Of a stretch of 58,666 nt of DNA, positions 25,642-34,002 are shown one piece after another. Position 1 is the stretch's first letter; every line of letters starts with the position of its first letter. A program made the position numbers and the translations under genes. Origin of the DNA: Ruminococcus sp. (GTDB lineage Bacteria; Bacillota; Clostridia; Oscillospirales; Ruminococcaceae); the NCBI RefSeq assembly GCF_019417665.1, contig NZ_DXUU01000014.1:1-58666 (forward strand). The letters are read 5' to 3'. The notes beneath the pieces were generated by a model that had not been told where the DNA came from, did no database searches, and saw nothing but the letters and a program-made list of their open reading frames with translations.

Positions 25642-25839
25642 TTTTCAAGTTGATACACTTTTTTTGTTTCTGCGCCAAGAATCGGTCATGCGTTCTTCTT
25701 GAGATCTCCCATATAAATAACCCCCATAGGTGGGAGTTTCAAACGGGAAAAGACAGAGTGCAATGCGTACTTATGAACATGAAAATACAAAATGAGATGT
25801 GTAAAGGCACAGACTACTGTCAAGGTCAAGAGACTTATC

Positions 25840-25992
25840 CAAAATGAAAGTACCGCAGAAATGCTTGATGTAATTCTGGAAAAAGGGGAGTTTTCTGATG
25901 CACAACTCAGGACTCTTGTCCGCAGAATTGTAGTTTATCGGAACGAGGATAAAAGCCTTGATATCAGGCTTGAGTTTAACGGGGATTTTTGA
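25840..25992 (+). pseudogene. Serine recombinase C-terminal remnant
   Basis: About 50 codons reading NESTAEMLDVILEKGEFSDA then QLRTLVRRIVVYRNEDKSLD and IRLEFNGDF. This is the last conserved piece of large serine recombinases (a strand VxRIxVY..., then ldIrfkF). Catalytic and zinc domains are absent. It is debris from a mobile element inserted near the tRNA-Leu gene. Confidence 0.55.
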
Positions 25993-26112
25993 GGATAGCG
26001 TGGCGGTTTATGTGGAAAGTGAAATTGCGTAATTAAGAAAATTGGCATACACTCAGTTTTACGTAATGTGTAAAGCTAAGGTGCATGCCAATTCTTTTTA
26101 TATACTTATATG

Positions 26113-26143
26113 AACAAAAGTCCCTGAAACAGGGACTTTTGTT
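26113..26143 (-). terminator. tRNA-Leu terminator
   Basis: AACAAAAGTCCCTG and CAGGGACTTTTGTT form a 14-bp stem with a 3-nt loop three bases past the tRNA 3' end on the minus strand. Confidence 0.85.
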
Positions 26144-26145
26144 GT

Positions 26146-26230
26146 TGGTGCGGGTGACAGGACTTGAACCTGCACACCATAGGGCATTAGAACCTAAATC
26201 TAACGTGTCTGCCAATTTCACCACACCCGC
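26146..26230 (-). tRNA. tRNA-Leu (anticodon UAG)
   Basis: 85 nt including an encoded CCA. The acceptor strands GCGGGTG and CACCCGC pair. The anticodon arm TTAGA-TTTAGGT-TCTAA has UAG at positions 34-36. A long variable arm of class II type lies between it and the T arm (GGTTCAAGTCC). It decodes CUN leucine codons. The transcript begins about 250 nt upstream at the promoter 26481-26509 and passes through two decayed copies of its own 5' half. Confidence 0.95.
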
Positions 26231-26466
26231 ATATTAAGTTTTTGCTGCCAAATTTATACTACCGACAGCCGCAGTTCATACGGATTTTATTTTTCAATGT
26301 AGTAACGCAAATGAAATCTTGCGTGTCTGCCAGTTTCACCACAGGCGCATATTAAATTTTGCTGGTAATTGTATACTGGGACAGCTACAGTTGATTGTGT
26401 TGATTTATTTTTCGATGCAATAACGTAGCAAGAAGCCAGCACTTTTGGTAATTTCACCACATTCAT
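26231..26466 (-). repeat. Two decayed tandem copies of the tRNA-Leu 5' half
   Basis: The tRNA 5' part plus about 90 nt of leader repeats with a period near 117 nt: intact copy 26203-26310, a second at 26321-26425 (GCGTGTCTGCCAGTTTCACC in place of ACGTGTCTGCCAATTTCACC), and a worn third at 26434-26466 (GGTAATTTCACCAC). Neither upstream copy has a 3' half, so neither can fold as a tRNA. No protein gene lies here. Confidence 0.7.
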
Positions 26467-26480
26467 CTTAGAACATTTTT

Positions 26481-26509
26481 AGTATAGCATATTTTTTGCA
26501 TTTTGTCAA
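26481..26509 (-). promoter_or_regulatory. tRNA-Leu promoter
   Basis: TTGACA (26504-26509), a 17-nt spacer and TATACT (26481-26486) on the minus strand, upstream of the repeated tRNA leader. Confidence 0.8.
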
Positions 26510-26616
26510 GAATGAAAATCACATATTTTATCGCTTTCATCCTGTATCAACCGTCATTTGGTCTACGAAGCGCAGGTTGCCAAACTGCGGACATTCTGCT
26601 ATACTAAAATATAGAA

Positions 26617-26687
26617 GGCAATACTGCATAATTACCGACTCTTACATCTACTGCACATCTATACAACAATAATTATGCAGTATTGCC
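26617..26687. repeat. Inverted-repeat element (copy 3)
   Basis: GGCAATACTGCATAATTA (26617-26634) and its exact complement TAATTATGCAGTATTGCC (26670-26687) bracket 35 nt. The outer 10 bases match the GGCAATACCG family; the inner bases differ. It lies 42 nt before the XRE gene start. Confidence 0.75.
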
Positions 26688-26728
26688 CAAAAGCTTTCTC
26701 GAAAATTCTCAAAAAGGAGAAAAATCAC

Positions 26729-27317
26729 ATGAATTGTTATGTTACTGGCCAGATCATTCAAACATTGCGGGAAAAACGGGGATTTACCCAACGCCAACTA
26801 GCTGAACAGCTTTTTGTCAGCCACAAAACCATCTCCAAATGGGAAACCGGAAAAGGTCTCCCGGATATTACACTGCTGGAACCACTGGCAAAGGCACTGA
26901 GCGTATCTGTTGCCGAACTTTTGACTGACAGGGGAGTATATTACTAACACCAATCGCAGCGCCAATATGCTGCATACACAATTTTATGTCTGCCCGGTCT
27001 GCGGCAACGTGATCTATGCCGCAGGTGAGGGCGCTTTCAATTGTTGCGGAATCAGTCTTCCGCCGCTCCAGCCGGAAGAACCGGATGAAGCCCATTTCAT
27101 GCATCTGGAACTTGTGGATGGCGAACGCTATGTACGCATCGCACATCCTATGACAAAGTCACATTACATTTCTTTTTTCGCCTGCGTCACATCCGACCGG
27201 GTCATTCTGACAAAGCTCTACCCGGAACAAAATCCGGAAGTATGTCTCCCGATGCGAGGACACGGCTGGATTTATGCCTATTGTAATCAGCACGGACTTT
27301 TTCGGGTACACGTATAA
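26729..27317 (+). pseudogene. XRE regulator with C-terminal zinc/desulfoferrodoxin-like domain, split by a 4-bp duplication
   Basis: ATG 26729 (AAGGAG upstream) opens an XRE HTH (TGQIIQTLREKRGFTQRQLA, FVSHKTISKWETGKGLPDIT). The frame ends at TAA after RGVYY. The other frame continues at once as ITNTNRSANMLHTQFYVCPVC, GNVIYA, CCGISLPPL and HPMTKSHYISF, the C-terminal half of a known single-chain family. The cause is visible: TGACTGAC at 26922-26929. Removing one TGAC restores ELLTGEYITNTNRSANML. The two parts would then make one protein of about 194 aa. It is a real mutation or an assembly error. Confidence 0.8.
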
Positions 27318-27345
27318 AGATAGTACCGCACTTGCCGAAAAATTG

Positions 27346-27399
27346 TTAAGGCAATACCGCACAAAGAATGCCTGGTGGCTTTGTGCGGTATTGCCTTAA
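27346..27399. repeat. Inverted-repeat element, short type, best copy (copy 4)
   Basis: A perfect 21-bp inverted repeat whose arms contain GGCAATACCGCACAAAG, with a 12-nt loop (AATGCCTGGTGG). It sits between the XRE pseudogene and the ychF stop and could double as a terminator for both converging genes. Confidence 0.85.
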
Positions 27400-27405
27400 T
27401 GGTTC

Positions 27406-28500
27406 TTATACGTTAAACCGGAACAGCACAATGTCGCCGTCCTGCATTACATAATCTTTTCCTTCCAGACGAACCAGCCCCTTTTCCTTTGCAGCAGTCA
27501 TGGAACCGCAAGCCATCAAATCGTCATAAGAAACGACTTCGGCACGGATGAAGCCCTTTTCGAAGTCCGTGTGGATCTTTCCGGCTGCCTGCGGTGCACG
27601 AGTGCCCTTGGTGATCGTCCAGGCACGAACCTCCTGCTTTCCGGCAGTCAGGTAGGAGATCAATCCCAACAGTGCATAACCCTCCCGGATGATCCGGTTC
27701 AGACCCGATTCCTCCAGTCCCAAATCCTCCAGGAACATAGCTTTATCATCCGGCTCCATGTCAGCGATCTCCGCCTCCATTCTGGCACAGATGGGAAGTA
27801 CAGCAGCGTGTTCCTCCTGGGCAATCTTGCAGACCGTCTGATAATGTTCGTTGGTATCAATGTTATTGCGGAAGTTCTCTTCGCTCATGTTTGCCGCATA
27901 GATCACCGGCTTTGCAGAAAGTAAGGGCATGTCATGCATCCAGACAAGCTCGTCTTCTGTGAAGTCAAATCCACGGGCAGATTTGCCTTCTTCCAAATGT
28001 GCCTGGAGTCGTTCCAGAAAGTCCACCTGTACCTGTAATTTTTTGTCACCTTTCAGCGCTTTTTTTGTGCGGTCGATCCGGCGAGCTACCATTTCCATAT
28101 CAGAAAAGATCAGTTCCAGGTTGATGGTTTCGATATCCGAAGCCGGGTTGATCCTGCCGTCTACATGGATAATATTGTCATCCTCAAAACAGCGTACCAC
28201 ATGGACAATGGCATCTACTTCACGGATATCCCCCAGAAATTTGTTACCCAGACCTTCGCCCTTGGATGCGCCTTTTACCAGACCGGCAATATCCACGAAT
28301 TCCAGCGTCGCTGGTGTGAACTTGTCCGGATCGTACATTTCTGCCAGTTTGTCCAGGCGTGAGTCTGGCACAGAGACGATGCCCACATTTTTTTCAATGG
28401 TGCAGAAAGGGTAGTTTGCCGATTCTGCGCCTGCATTTGTCAATGCATTAAAGAGCGTGCTTTTTCCAACATTGGGAAGCCCGACCATACCTAATTTCAT
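27406..28500 (-). CDS. ychF: Ribosome-binding ATPase YchF/OLA1
   Basis: 364 aa from ATG 28500 (an in-frame ATG at 28512 is possible). The G domain has GLPNVGKSTLFNALTNAG (P-loop), DIAGLVKGASKGEGLGNKFL (switch II) and, where GTPases have NKxD, the ATP-selecting NMSE (VIYAANMSEENF). The C-terminal TGS domain includes GTRAPQAAGKIHTDFEKGFI and MQDGDIVLFRFNV. It binds ribosomes and acts in stress and translation control. It is a single-gene unit in the backbone. Confidence 0.97.
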   Translation of the reverse strand: MKLGMVGLPNVGKSTLFNALTNAGAESANYPFCTIEKNVGIVSVPDSRLDKLAEMYDPDKFTPATLEFVDIAGLVKGASKGEGLGNKFLGDIREVDAIVHVVRCFEDDNIIHVDGRINPASDIETINLELIFSDMEMVARRIDRTKKALKGDKKLQVQVDFLERLQAHLEEGKSARGFDFTEDELVWMHDMPLLSAKPVIYAANMSEENFRNNIDTNEHYQTVCKIAQEEHAAVLPICARMEAEIADMEPDDKAMFLEDLGLEESGLNRIIREGYALLGLISYLTAGKQEVRAWTITKGTRAPQAAGKIHTDFEKGFIRAEVVSYDDLMACGSMTAAKEKGLVRLEGKDYVMQDGDIVLFRFNV

Positions 28501-28602
28501 TGCAGTTTCCATCCTTTTTTGCTGTAATTCTTCGGCATTCAGCCGAAATACACTAATTTATAGTATAGCATAGGCTTCGAGGATTGTCAAGTTTTATACA
28601 AA

Positions 28603-28651
28603 AGCAATATACACAAAGAACACCTGGCGGCGTTGGGCTTTGCACAGATGC
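28603..28651. repeat. Inverted-repeat element, degenerate short type (copy 5)
   Basis: GCAATATACACAAAGAACAC, CTGGCGG and GGGCTTTGCACA align with the arms and loop of copy 4. It lies in the 404-nt gap between ychF and the next gene; the remainder of that gap (28501-28904) is A+T-rich and shows no further gene. Confidence 0.5.
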
Positions 28652-28904
28652 ACCAGTTTTTATTTCAATGTAAGAGAAATTTTGTGCGTTTCCGCTTTAT
28701 CTATAATATAGAACCTATAAATTTATGCAAAAATCGTATGAATCCCTCATTTTTCGCTCTATTTCATAGTTTATAAGCTATGAAACCATGAAGAATTATA
28801 TATTAGACAAATGGTTTTGCAGATGCTATAATAAAAATGTTCCAGGGGAAAATGCCCATGAGAACACACCGTCGCAGCGGCGGTCAAAACGGGAGGGAGC
28901 TATT

Positions 28905-29474
28905 ATGTATATGAAAAAACAATTGGATGTTATTTCAGAGTACGACGCATTAAACAAAGTGGCGGAACAGGGAGGTGTTGTACTGTTTGGTTCAACTGCG
29001 GCATCGCACATCCCGCTGAATGAACTGACACAGGATTACAACATTGATGTGCCCATTTATAACCGCAGCGTCGAGGAGCTGACCATTGAGGAAGCGGAGC
29101 ATTATATTGCTGCCTGTATCGAACCTCTGAAGCCCAGAGCAATTCTGCTGCATTTCGGAGAAGAAGAATTATTGTCCAGCACAAAAACTGTGGAAGAGAT
29201 GATAGAATCTTATCGCTGGTTTCTATATCAGCTGCACACCGCCATGCCGAAAAGTCGGCTGATCCTGGTTTCTGTCAATGAACAGATCCCGGCGGCAAAG
29301 CAGTTCAACCGTGCACTCAGAACACTTACCAAAGAATATGGCTGCGAATTCACCGACAGCCCCAGCGGAAAATTGGATGGCACGTATACTATCCGTTTTT
29401 TTCACACACTGCGTTCGTTTCTGTTTGACAGAAATATGACACTGGCAGATGCCCTGCGGTATTATCCGGCATAA
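28905..29474 (+). CDS. SGNH-hydrolase-like protein of unknown substrate
   Basis: 189 aa from ATG 28905 (GGGAGGGAG upstream). Core strands and helices look like an SGNH/GDSL fold: VVLFGSTAASHIPLNEL, NIDVPIYNRSVEELT, AILLHFGEEELLSS and RLILVSVNEQIPAAKQFNRA. The GDS serine is replaced by GST and no clear catalytic His near the C-terminus is seen, so activity is uncertain. A SemiSWEET gene follows 46 nt downstream on the same strand, suggesting co-transcription. Confidence 0.55.
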   Translation: MYMKKQLDVISEYDALNKVAEQGGVVLFGSTAASHIPLNELTQDYNIDVPIYNRSVEELTIEEAEHYIAACIEPLKPRAILLHFGEEELLSSTKTVEEMIESYRWFLYQLHTAMPKSRLILVSVNEQIPAAKQFNRALRTLTKEYGCEFTDSPSGKLDGTYTIRFFHTLRSFLFDRNMTLADALRYYPA

Positions 29475-29520
29475 CACAAAAATAACGGTAAAGCGAGAGA
29501 TTGTGAGGATAACAAAAAAT

Positions 29521-29850
29521 ATGAGTGAAATATTAGAAACGGTGATGCTGGTCTGCTTCGGATGCAGCTGGCCTATGAATCTGGTCAAGAATTATAAATG
29601 TAGAAGCGCAAAAGGAATGAGTCTGCCATTCCTTCTTCTTTTGATAACCGGTTATATTGCTGGAACAGCAGCGAAATGTATTTCTGGCAGCATCAACTAT
29701 GTTTTAGTGGTCTATCTGCTCAATCTGGTTATGGTAACGCTGAATCTTGTGGTCTATTTTCGTAATCGTGCCCTTGACCGGAAGGCAGAACTGTGTGACG
29801 GCAGCCAGTCCAGTGAAGTGATCTATTCCAAACTGATCAAACATGCCTGA
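29521..29850 (+). CDS. SemiSWEET/PQ-loop sugar transporter
   Basis: 109 aa from ATG 29521. Three predicted membrane helices: VMLVCFGCSWPMNLVKNY, MSLPFLLLLITGYIAGTAAK and YVLVVYLLNLVMVTLNLVVY. The CSWPMNLVKNYKCRSAKGMS segment is the SemiSWEET variant of the PQ-loop (PxN... in TM1, then SxxGMS). Such proteins dimerise to form a facilitated sugar pore. It is preceded by the SGNH-like gene and followed by a terminator. Confidence 0.8.
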   Translation: MSEILETVMLVCFGCSWPMNLVKNYKCRSAKGMSLPFLLLLITGYIAGTAAKCISGSINYVLVVYLLNLVMVTLNLVVYFRNRALDRKAELCDGSQSSEVIYSKLIKHA

Positions 29851-29945
29851 CCTTCTCATTTTCGTTGGCATTGGCTCTCAAATGAAATTATTCGGTATGA
29901 TATTGCCGCATTTTTATGATGTCAGCGAATGCATTGATATATTCT

Positions 29946-29981
29946 AAAAGCGTCCTGCGCAGAAATGTGTAGGACGCTTTT
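29946..29981 (+). terminator. Terminator after SemiSWEET
   Basis: AAAAGCGTCCT and AGGACGCTTTT form an 11-bp stem with a 14-nt loop. The T-run is part of the 3' arm. Confidence 0.75.
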
Positions 29982-29991
29982 GGTGCTTATG

Positions 29992-30077
29992 GGCAATACC
30001 GCATAGGGAAGTCTTGCGCATAAGTTTTCTTTGGGTGATTGGCACACCATTTTGTGAAGATACAGTCGGGTATTGCC
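29992..30077. repeat. Inverted-repeat element carrying a prophage gene fragment (copy 6)
   Basis: Ends GGCAATACC (29992-30000) and GGTATTGCC (30069-30077) enclose about 45 nt that, on the minus strand, encode KWCANHPKKTYAQDF. The prophage protein at 5481-5867 has KWCAEHPQKTYAQDF at the matching place, with near-identical DNA. The element thus holds a slice of a phage gene between family ends. Confidence 0.7.
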
Positions 30078-30085
30078 TTAATTCC

Positions 30086-30835
30086 TCAGGCTCTTGCACA
30101 GCCGTCTACAGACAGGATTTCCCCGGTAACGTAAGATGCCAGATCACTTGCCAGATAGAGAAATGCGTTAGCGATGTCCTGCGGTTCGCCGATTCTTCCA
30201 AGTGGAATGGTGGAGCAGATGCGTTGTCTTGTTTGCTCCGGGAGAGCTGCGACCATGTCGGTATTGGTAACGCCAGGGGCAACGGCATTCACACGAATAT
30301 TGTCTCTTGCAAGCTCTCTTGCAAGAGATTTTGTCAATCCGTTTACGGCAAACTTAGAAGTGGGATAAGCTACACCGGCAGGCTGGCCATAAATAGACAC
30401 CATAGACGATGTGTTCAGGATCACACCACCGCCGTTCTGCTTCATCAGCGGTGCTGCTGCGCGAGCGGTATAGAAGCATGCATTCACATTCAATAACATC
30501 AGTTTGTCAAAATCTTCCGGAAGATAGTCATATAGAGGCTGGCTTGCAGAAATACCGGCATTGTTGACCACAATATCAATTTTTCCATACTTTTCCGCTG
30601 TATTCTGAATTGCTTTCTCCACTGATGCATAATCTGACAAGTCAGGTGCAATTCCTTCCAGCGGATATTCAGGATTTTCTGCTTTCAGTGATGCAACGGC
30701 TTTGTCTGCGCTTGCTTGCTTTGAACCGCATAGTATTACGGTAGCGCCGTTGTCCAGAAATGTTTTAACAATGGCATAGCCAATGCCTCGTGTGCCGCCT
30801 GTGACAAAAGCCACCTTGTTTTTCAGTAGTTCCAT
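30086..30835 (-). CDS. Short-chain dehydrogenase/reductase, FabG-like
   Basis: 249 aa; ATG 30835 has GGAGG upstream, whereas longer in-frame starts have none. Rossmann motif VTGGTRGIGYAIV, VVNNAGISAS, the catalytic Ser-Tyr-Lys triad in NTSSMVSIYGQPAGVAYPTS followed by K, and the C-terminal VTGEILSVDGCARA. Closest in pattern to 3-oxoacyl-ACP reductases and related NADPH-dependent SDRs. It is not in a fatty-acid operon; the preceding gene on this strand is a LysR regulator, 157 nt upstream, which may control it. Substrate cannot be set from sequence. Confidence 0.85.
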   Translation of the reverse strand: MELLKNKVAFVTGGTRGIGYAIVKTFLDNGATVILCGSKQASADKAVASLKAENPEYPLEGIAPDLSDYASVEKAIQNTAEKYGKIDIVVNNAGISASQPLYDYLPEDFDKLMLLNVNACFYTARAAAPLMKQNGGGVILNTSSMVSIYGQPAGVAYPTSKFAVNGLTKSLARELARDNIRVNAVAPGVTNTDMVAALPEQTRQRICSTIPLGRIGEPQDIANAFLYLASDLASYVTGEILSVDGCARA

Positions 30836-30981
30836 AATGTTCCTCCATTTTACATCTTGAAAATTCATTTTTATAAGTTTGATAGAAAATGTCCTTTTAT
30901 TGGACACTTTTATCATATCATATTTTGAAACAAGTGTCAATCCTTCCATTGTCGATGTATTGCAAAAAGTTTGCAGAGACA

Positions 30982-30992
30982 GCGGTATTGCC
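30982..30992. repeat. Single end of the inverted-repeat family
   Basis: GCGGTATTGCC directly abuts the LysR stop codon. No matching opposite end is found between it and the SDR gene, so this is a solo or truncated copy. Confidence 0.4.
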
Positions 30993-31913
30993 TTAAATTT
31001 TGGCTCTCTGATACTCTTCCAGAACTTGCCGCAGTTCCTGAATATATAGTTGTGCTGCACAGCTGGACTGGGTTTTCGGGTTGGAGATCCACCCGATCTC
31101 CATGCGTTCGGCAGTATTCAACGGCACAGAAACAATATCGTTACCGTTCAGTTCTGCACTGACCATACCGCTGCAAATGGTATATCCCTGCACGCCTCGG
31201 AGCAGATTGAACAGTGTTGCCCGGTCGCTGACCCGGATGCACTTCTGATGGGGCATGGTGCTAAGCAATTCTTCTGCAAAATAAAATGAATTGTGCACAC
31301 CTTGTTCAAAACAGAGGAACGGGTAGGGTTCCAGATCGACTGTGGTAACTGAAGCTTTTCCTGCAAGGGGATGGTTGGCACGAAGAAATACATGAGGTTC
31401 TGCTGTTACCAGGGAGTGAAACTCCAGCCCATATTCTTCCAGCATGGCGCAGATGACCTTTTCGTTGAAGCTGCTGAGATAGAGAAGTCCAATTTCACTG
31501 TCGAAATTGTGCACATCTTCCATGATCTCATAGGTGCGTGTTTCACGGAGCGTAAACTCGTATGCCTCCGGCGCAAGTCGCTGCACTAACCGTACAAAGG
31601 CATCTACTGCAAAGGCATAATGCTGGGTGGAGATGGAACACCGCTGGCTGGTTTTCCGTACGGCGCCATAGTGCTGGTGGAGAAGATCGGCCTGTTCCAC
31701 CACTTGCCGGGCATAGGACAAAAATTCTCTGCCGTCCTCTGTTAGGGTAATACCCCGCGGAGAACGGTGGAAAATGGTAATTCCAAATTCTTCTTCCAGC
31801 GTTCGGACAGCGCTGGAAAGAGTAGGCTGGGCAATATAAAGCTGTTTTGCCGTCTCGCTGATGGAGCCGTGCTCCGCAATGGCAATGATGTATTGGAGCT
31901 GTTGTAGGGTCAT
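30993..31913 (-). CDS. LysR-family transcriptional regulator
   Basis: 306 aa from ATG 31913 (GAGGTGATC upstream, 19 nt after the GNAT stop). The winged HTH is MTLQQLQYIIAIAEHGSISE, AKQLYIAQPTLSSAVRTLEE, FGITIFHRSPRGITLTEDG. The co-inducer domain follows, with PHVFLRANHPLAGK and GYTICSGMVSAELNG. LysR proteins usually act on adjacent genes; the SDR downstream is the obvious candidate. It reads in the same direction rather than divergently, which is less usual. Confidence 0.9.
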   Translation of the reverse strand: MTLQQLQYIIAIAEHGSISETAKQLYIAQPTLSSAVRTLEEEFGITIFHRSPRGITLTEDGREFLSYARQVVEQADLLHQHYGAVRKTSQRCSISTQHYAFAVDAFVRLVQRLAPEAYEFTLRETRTYEIMEDVHNFDSEIGLLYLSSFNEKVICAMLEEYGLEFHSLVTAEPHVFLRANHPLAGKASVTTVDLEPYPFLCFEQGVHNSFYFAEELLSTMPHQKCIRVSDRATLFNLLRGVQGYTICSGMVSAELNGNDIVSVPLNTAERMEIGWISNPKTQSSCAAQLYIQELRQVLEEYQRAKI

Positions 31914-31932
31914 TGAGATCACCTCGGTTGGT

Positions 31933-32367
31933 TTATATCCACTGAATAAAAGCGGTCTTGTCTTTTCTGTTATAGCCCGCTTGTTCATAAAAATGTAGTA
32001 TACTCTCTTCTTTAGAGCCGGTCAGCAACATCATTTTATAGCAATTTTCCTGTATAGCAAGTTCCTTTGCGTAATTGAGGCATGCGCTCGCAAGACCTTT
32101 TTTTCGATAGGCTTTATCTGTTATGATGTTTTCCACAAATGCATAAGGCTGTTGATTATGCGTTAAATTCGGAATGATCACACAAACACAGGATGCCACG
32201 ATTTTGCCGTCCTCTTCTGCTACAATAATATGGTGGTTTTTATCATTTATAATTTGATTCCATAACCGAAGCACGGTATCGCTTTTTTCTGGAAGTGGAT
32301 TATTGTGCAGCTGCATGTAAAGTGTCATGAGTCCGTCAAAATCAGTGGGAACAATTTCTCGTATCAT
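31933..32367 (-). CDS. GNAT N-acetyltransferase
   Basis: 144 aa from ATG 32367 (GGAGG upstream). GNAT motifs: HIIVAEEDGKIVASCVCVII, then the acetyl-CoA loop VENIITDKAYRKKGLASACL (RxxGxA), then LLTGSKEESILHFYEQAGYN. It acetylates an unknown small molecule or amine. It precedes the LysR gene and follows a lipoprotein gene by 54 nt. Confidence 0.88.
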   Translation of the reverse strand: MIREIVPTDFDGLMTLYMQLHNNPLPEKSDTVLRLWNQIINDKNHHIIVAEEDGKIVASCVCVIIPNLTHNQQPYAFVENIITDKAYRKKGLASACLNYAKELAIQENCYKMMLLTGSKEESILHFYEQAGYNRKDKTAFIQWI

Positions 32368-32421
32368 AAAAACCTCCATTTTGTCCATAAAAATAGCAGA
32401 TGAGTGATCAGTGCGCCGAAT

Positions 32422-33129
32422 TTAATCTGTGATTCCTCTCCTTGCCATCTGCAAAGTGGAAAGTTCCTGCTTTAATCTCTCAAGTTCCACTTCATATTCC
32501 AATGTTTCAAGTGAAAAGGCAGAATATGATTCCAATTCTTTCTGATGGTAAGAAATGCAAATTTCTGGGGAATGGGAATACCAAAGCAGGGGATACCATC
32601 CAAGGTCAATGCCCGGTTCGAGGAGAACAGGCTGATTTTTTAGTGCTTCCGTAATAAAGTCTAGTGCAGGTGTCAGGTCATCTTCTCTGGTTACTGATAT
32701 CACAGCATTCGTATCATACATGCCGCAGTCAAACGGCGTGAGATTTATCTGATATTCTTCAGATAGTTCCTGTATGTGCTGGTTGACAAATGCGGTGCGG
32801 TAATTTTCTTTGACAGCAGGGCAGCTTCCCACCATTTGTTTTGTTCTGTAGGCAATCGCAGTAAATGAAATGCCATTTTCATCTTCAAATACAAATGCAG
32901 ATACAGCAGAATCTTCTCCTCTGTCCCACACCCAGTTTTCCTCGTCAATATCAGCTTTGGAAATATAGGTAAAATCAGAGGAATATGCCTGTTGCAGATA
33001 GGATTCTATGGTTTCTGAAGAGGGCGGCCATTTCGATTTTCCCACAAAAGGGCTGCACCCGTTCAGCAATATACCGCAAGAAATCAGCAGCGAAACAAAC
33101 ATAAAGCGTTTATGTTTATCTGGATTCAA
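32422..33129 (-). CDS. Hypothetical lipoprotein
   Basis: 235 aa. The signal peptide RFMFVSLLISCGILLNGCSP has a clear lipobox (LLNGC). The mature part is a mixed alpha/beta domain (SAVSAFVFEDENGISFTAIA, YRTKQMVG, YDTNAVISVTRE) ending in a basic coiled-coil (YEVELERLKQELSTLQMARR). Family not recognised. ATG overlaps the stop of the nucleosidase gene by 4 nt, so the two are co-translated. Confidence 0.7.
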   Translation of the reverse strand: MNPDKHKRFMFVSLLISCGILLNGCSPFVGKSKWPPSSETIESYLQQAYSSDFTYISKADIDEENWVWDRGEDSAVSAFVFEDENGISFTAIAYRTKQMVGSCPAVKENYRTAFVNQHIQELSEEYQINLTPFDCGMYDTNAVISVTREDDLTPALDFITEALKNQPVLLEPGIDLGWYPLLWYSHSPEICISYHQKELESYSAFSLETLEYEVELERLKQELSTLQMARRGITD

Positions 33130-33803
33130 AATACTTCTACCATTCGCAGTACAATATCCGCTACACGCTTTGCTGCGATCTTCTCAAACTGATCAAAAGA
33201 CATAGCCCCTTCGTCATCTGCATTGTCCGAAATGCAGCGAATGCTCACAAAGGGTACCTGGTTCAGATAAGCGCAGTGCCCCACGGCCGAGCTTTCCATG
33301 TCTACTGCATAGGGGTTCAGCCGATTGAGGATGTCTGCCTTGACCACATTGTCAGAGATAAACGCTTCGCCGGAGACAATGCGTCCCGTAAATGTTTTCA
33401 CATCAAATTCCGCACAGGTTTTTAGTGCCAGATCCATGAGGGCTTTATCAGAAGGATAAATGCCGCAATAGGGCGGATAGTCCTGCAAAAAATGCAGATC
33501 CAGGTCGTGGGGGAGTACTTCGTTGGAAACTACTACGTCGCAGACGTGGACATTCTGGTTCATTCCACCGGCAATACCGGCGTTGATGATAGCATCCGGT
33601 TCAAATGTATCAATGAGCGCCTGGGTGCATACTGCCGCATTGACCTTGGCAATGCCGCTGCAAACATGTACCACACGGGTATCTCCCACCTGATTCACAT
33701 AGTAGTCAAAGCCTGCCTTTTTCTGAATGTCTGAGTCCGGCAATCCTGCACGGATATCCACGAGTTCTGACGGCATTGCGCCGATAATTCCGATTGTTTT
33801 CAT
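33126..33803 (-). CDS. mtnN: 5'-methylthioadenosine/S-adenosylhomocysteine nucleosidase
   Basis: 225 aa with the family marks: MKTIGIIGAMPSELVDIRAG at the N-terminus, INAGIAGGMNQNVHVCDVVV, VSGEAFISD, the ribose-binding AVDMESSAVGHCA (MExE-like) and the catalytic Asp in IRCISDNADD. It cleaves MTA, SAH and 5'-deoxyadenosine to adenine and the thioribose or ribose part, and so recycles methionine and feeds autoinducer-2 synthesis. A palindrome overlaps its promoter at 33901-33924. Confidence 0.95.
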   Translation of the reverse strand: MKTIGIIGAMPSELVDIRAGLPDSDIQKKAGFDYYVNQVGDTRVVHVCSGIAKVNAAVCTQALIDTFEPDAIINAGIAGGMNQNVHVCDVVVSNEVLPHDLDLHFLQDYPPYCGIYPSDKALMDLALKTCAEFDVKTFTGRIVSGEAFISDNVVKADILNRLNPYAVDMESSAVGHCAYLNQVPFVSIRCISDNADDEGAMSFDQFEKIAAKRVADIVLRMVEVF

Positions 33804-33900
33804 ATTCGGTTCCTCTTTTCACTTATTTATCTGCTGGTTTGAGTAGAATGCTGCGCTGACCAGTTCGTCTACGCCGGCAGCTGCATGTTTCGTCGCATTC

Positions 33901-33939
33901 ATTTGTGATTATTATATCACAAATTGTCGGAAATGTCTA
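33901..33939 (-). promoter_or_regulatory. mtnN promoter inside a palindrome
   Basis: On the minus strand TAGACA (33934-33939), 17 nt, TATAAT (33911-33916). The -10 box lies in ATTTGTGAT ... ATCACAAAT (33901-33924), a 9-bp inverted repeat with a 6-nt centre, which could be an operator. Confidence 0.55.
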
Positions 33940-34002
33940 GTATTCTGTAATATCTAAAAATGTTTCCCATCTGTTTTCACCAAGGTTGCTTATCATGCTG
34001 GT

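Noticed and set aside
26033..26224. 63-codon frame beginning MVKLADTLDLGSNA
   Set aside because: This peptide is a translation of the tRNA-Leu gene, a common false gene call.
29992..30077. Intact second copy of the phage cysteine-rich gene
   Set aside because: Only about 15 codons match; the flanks are repeat-element ends and unrelated sequence.
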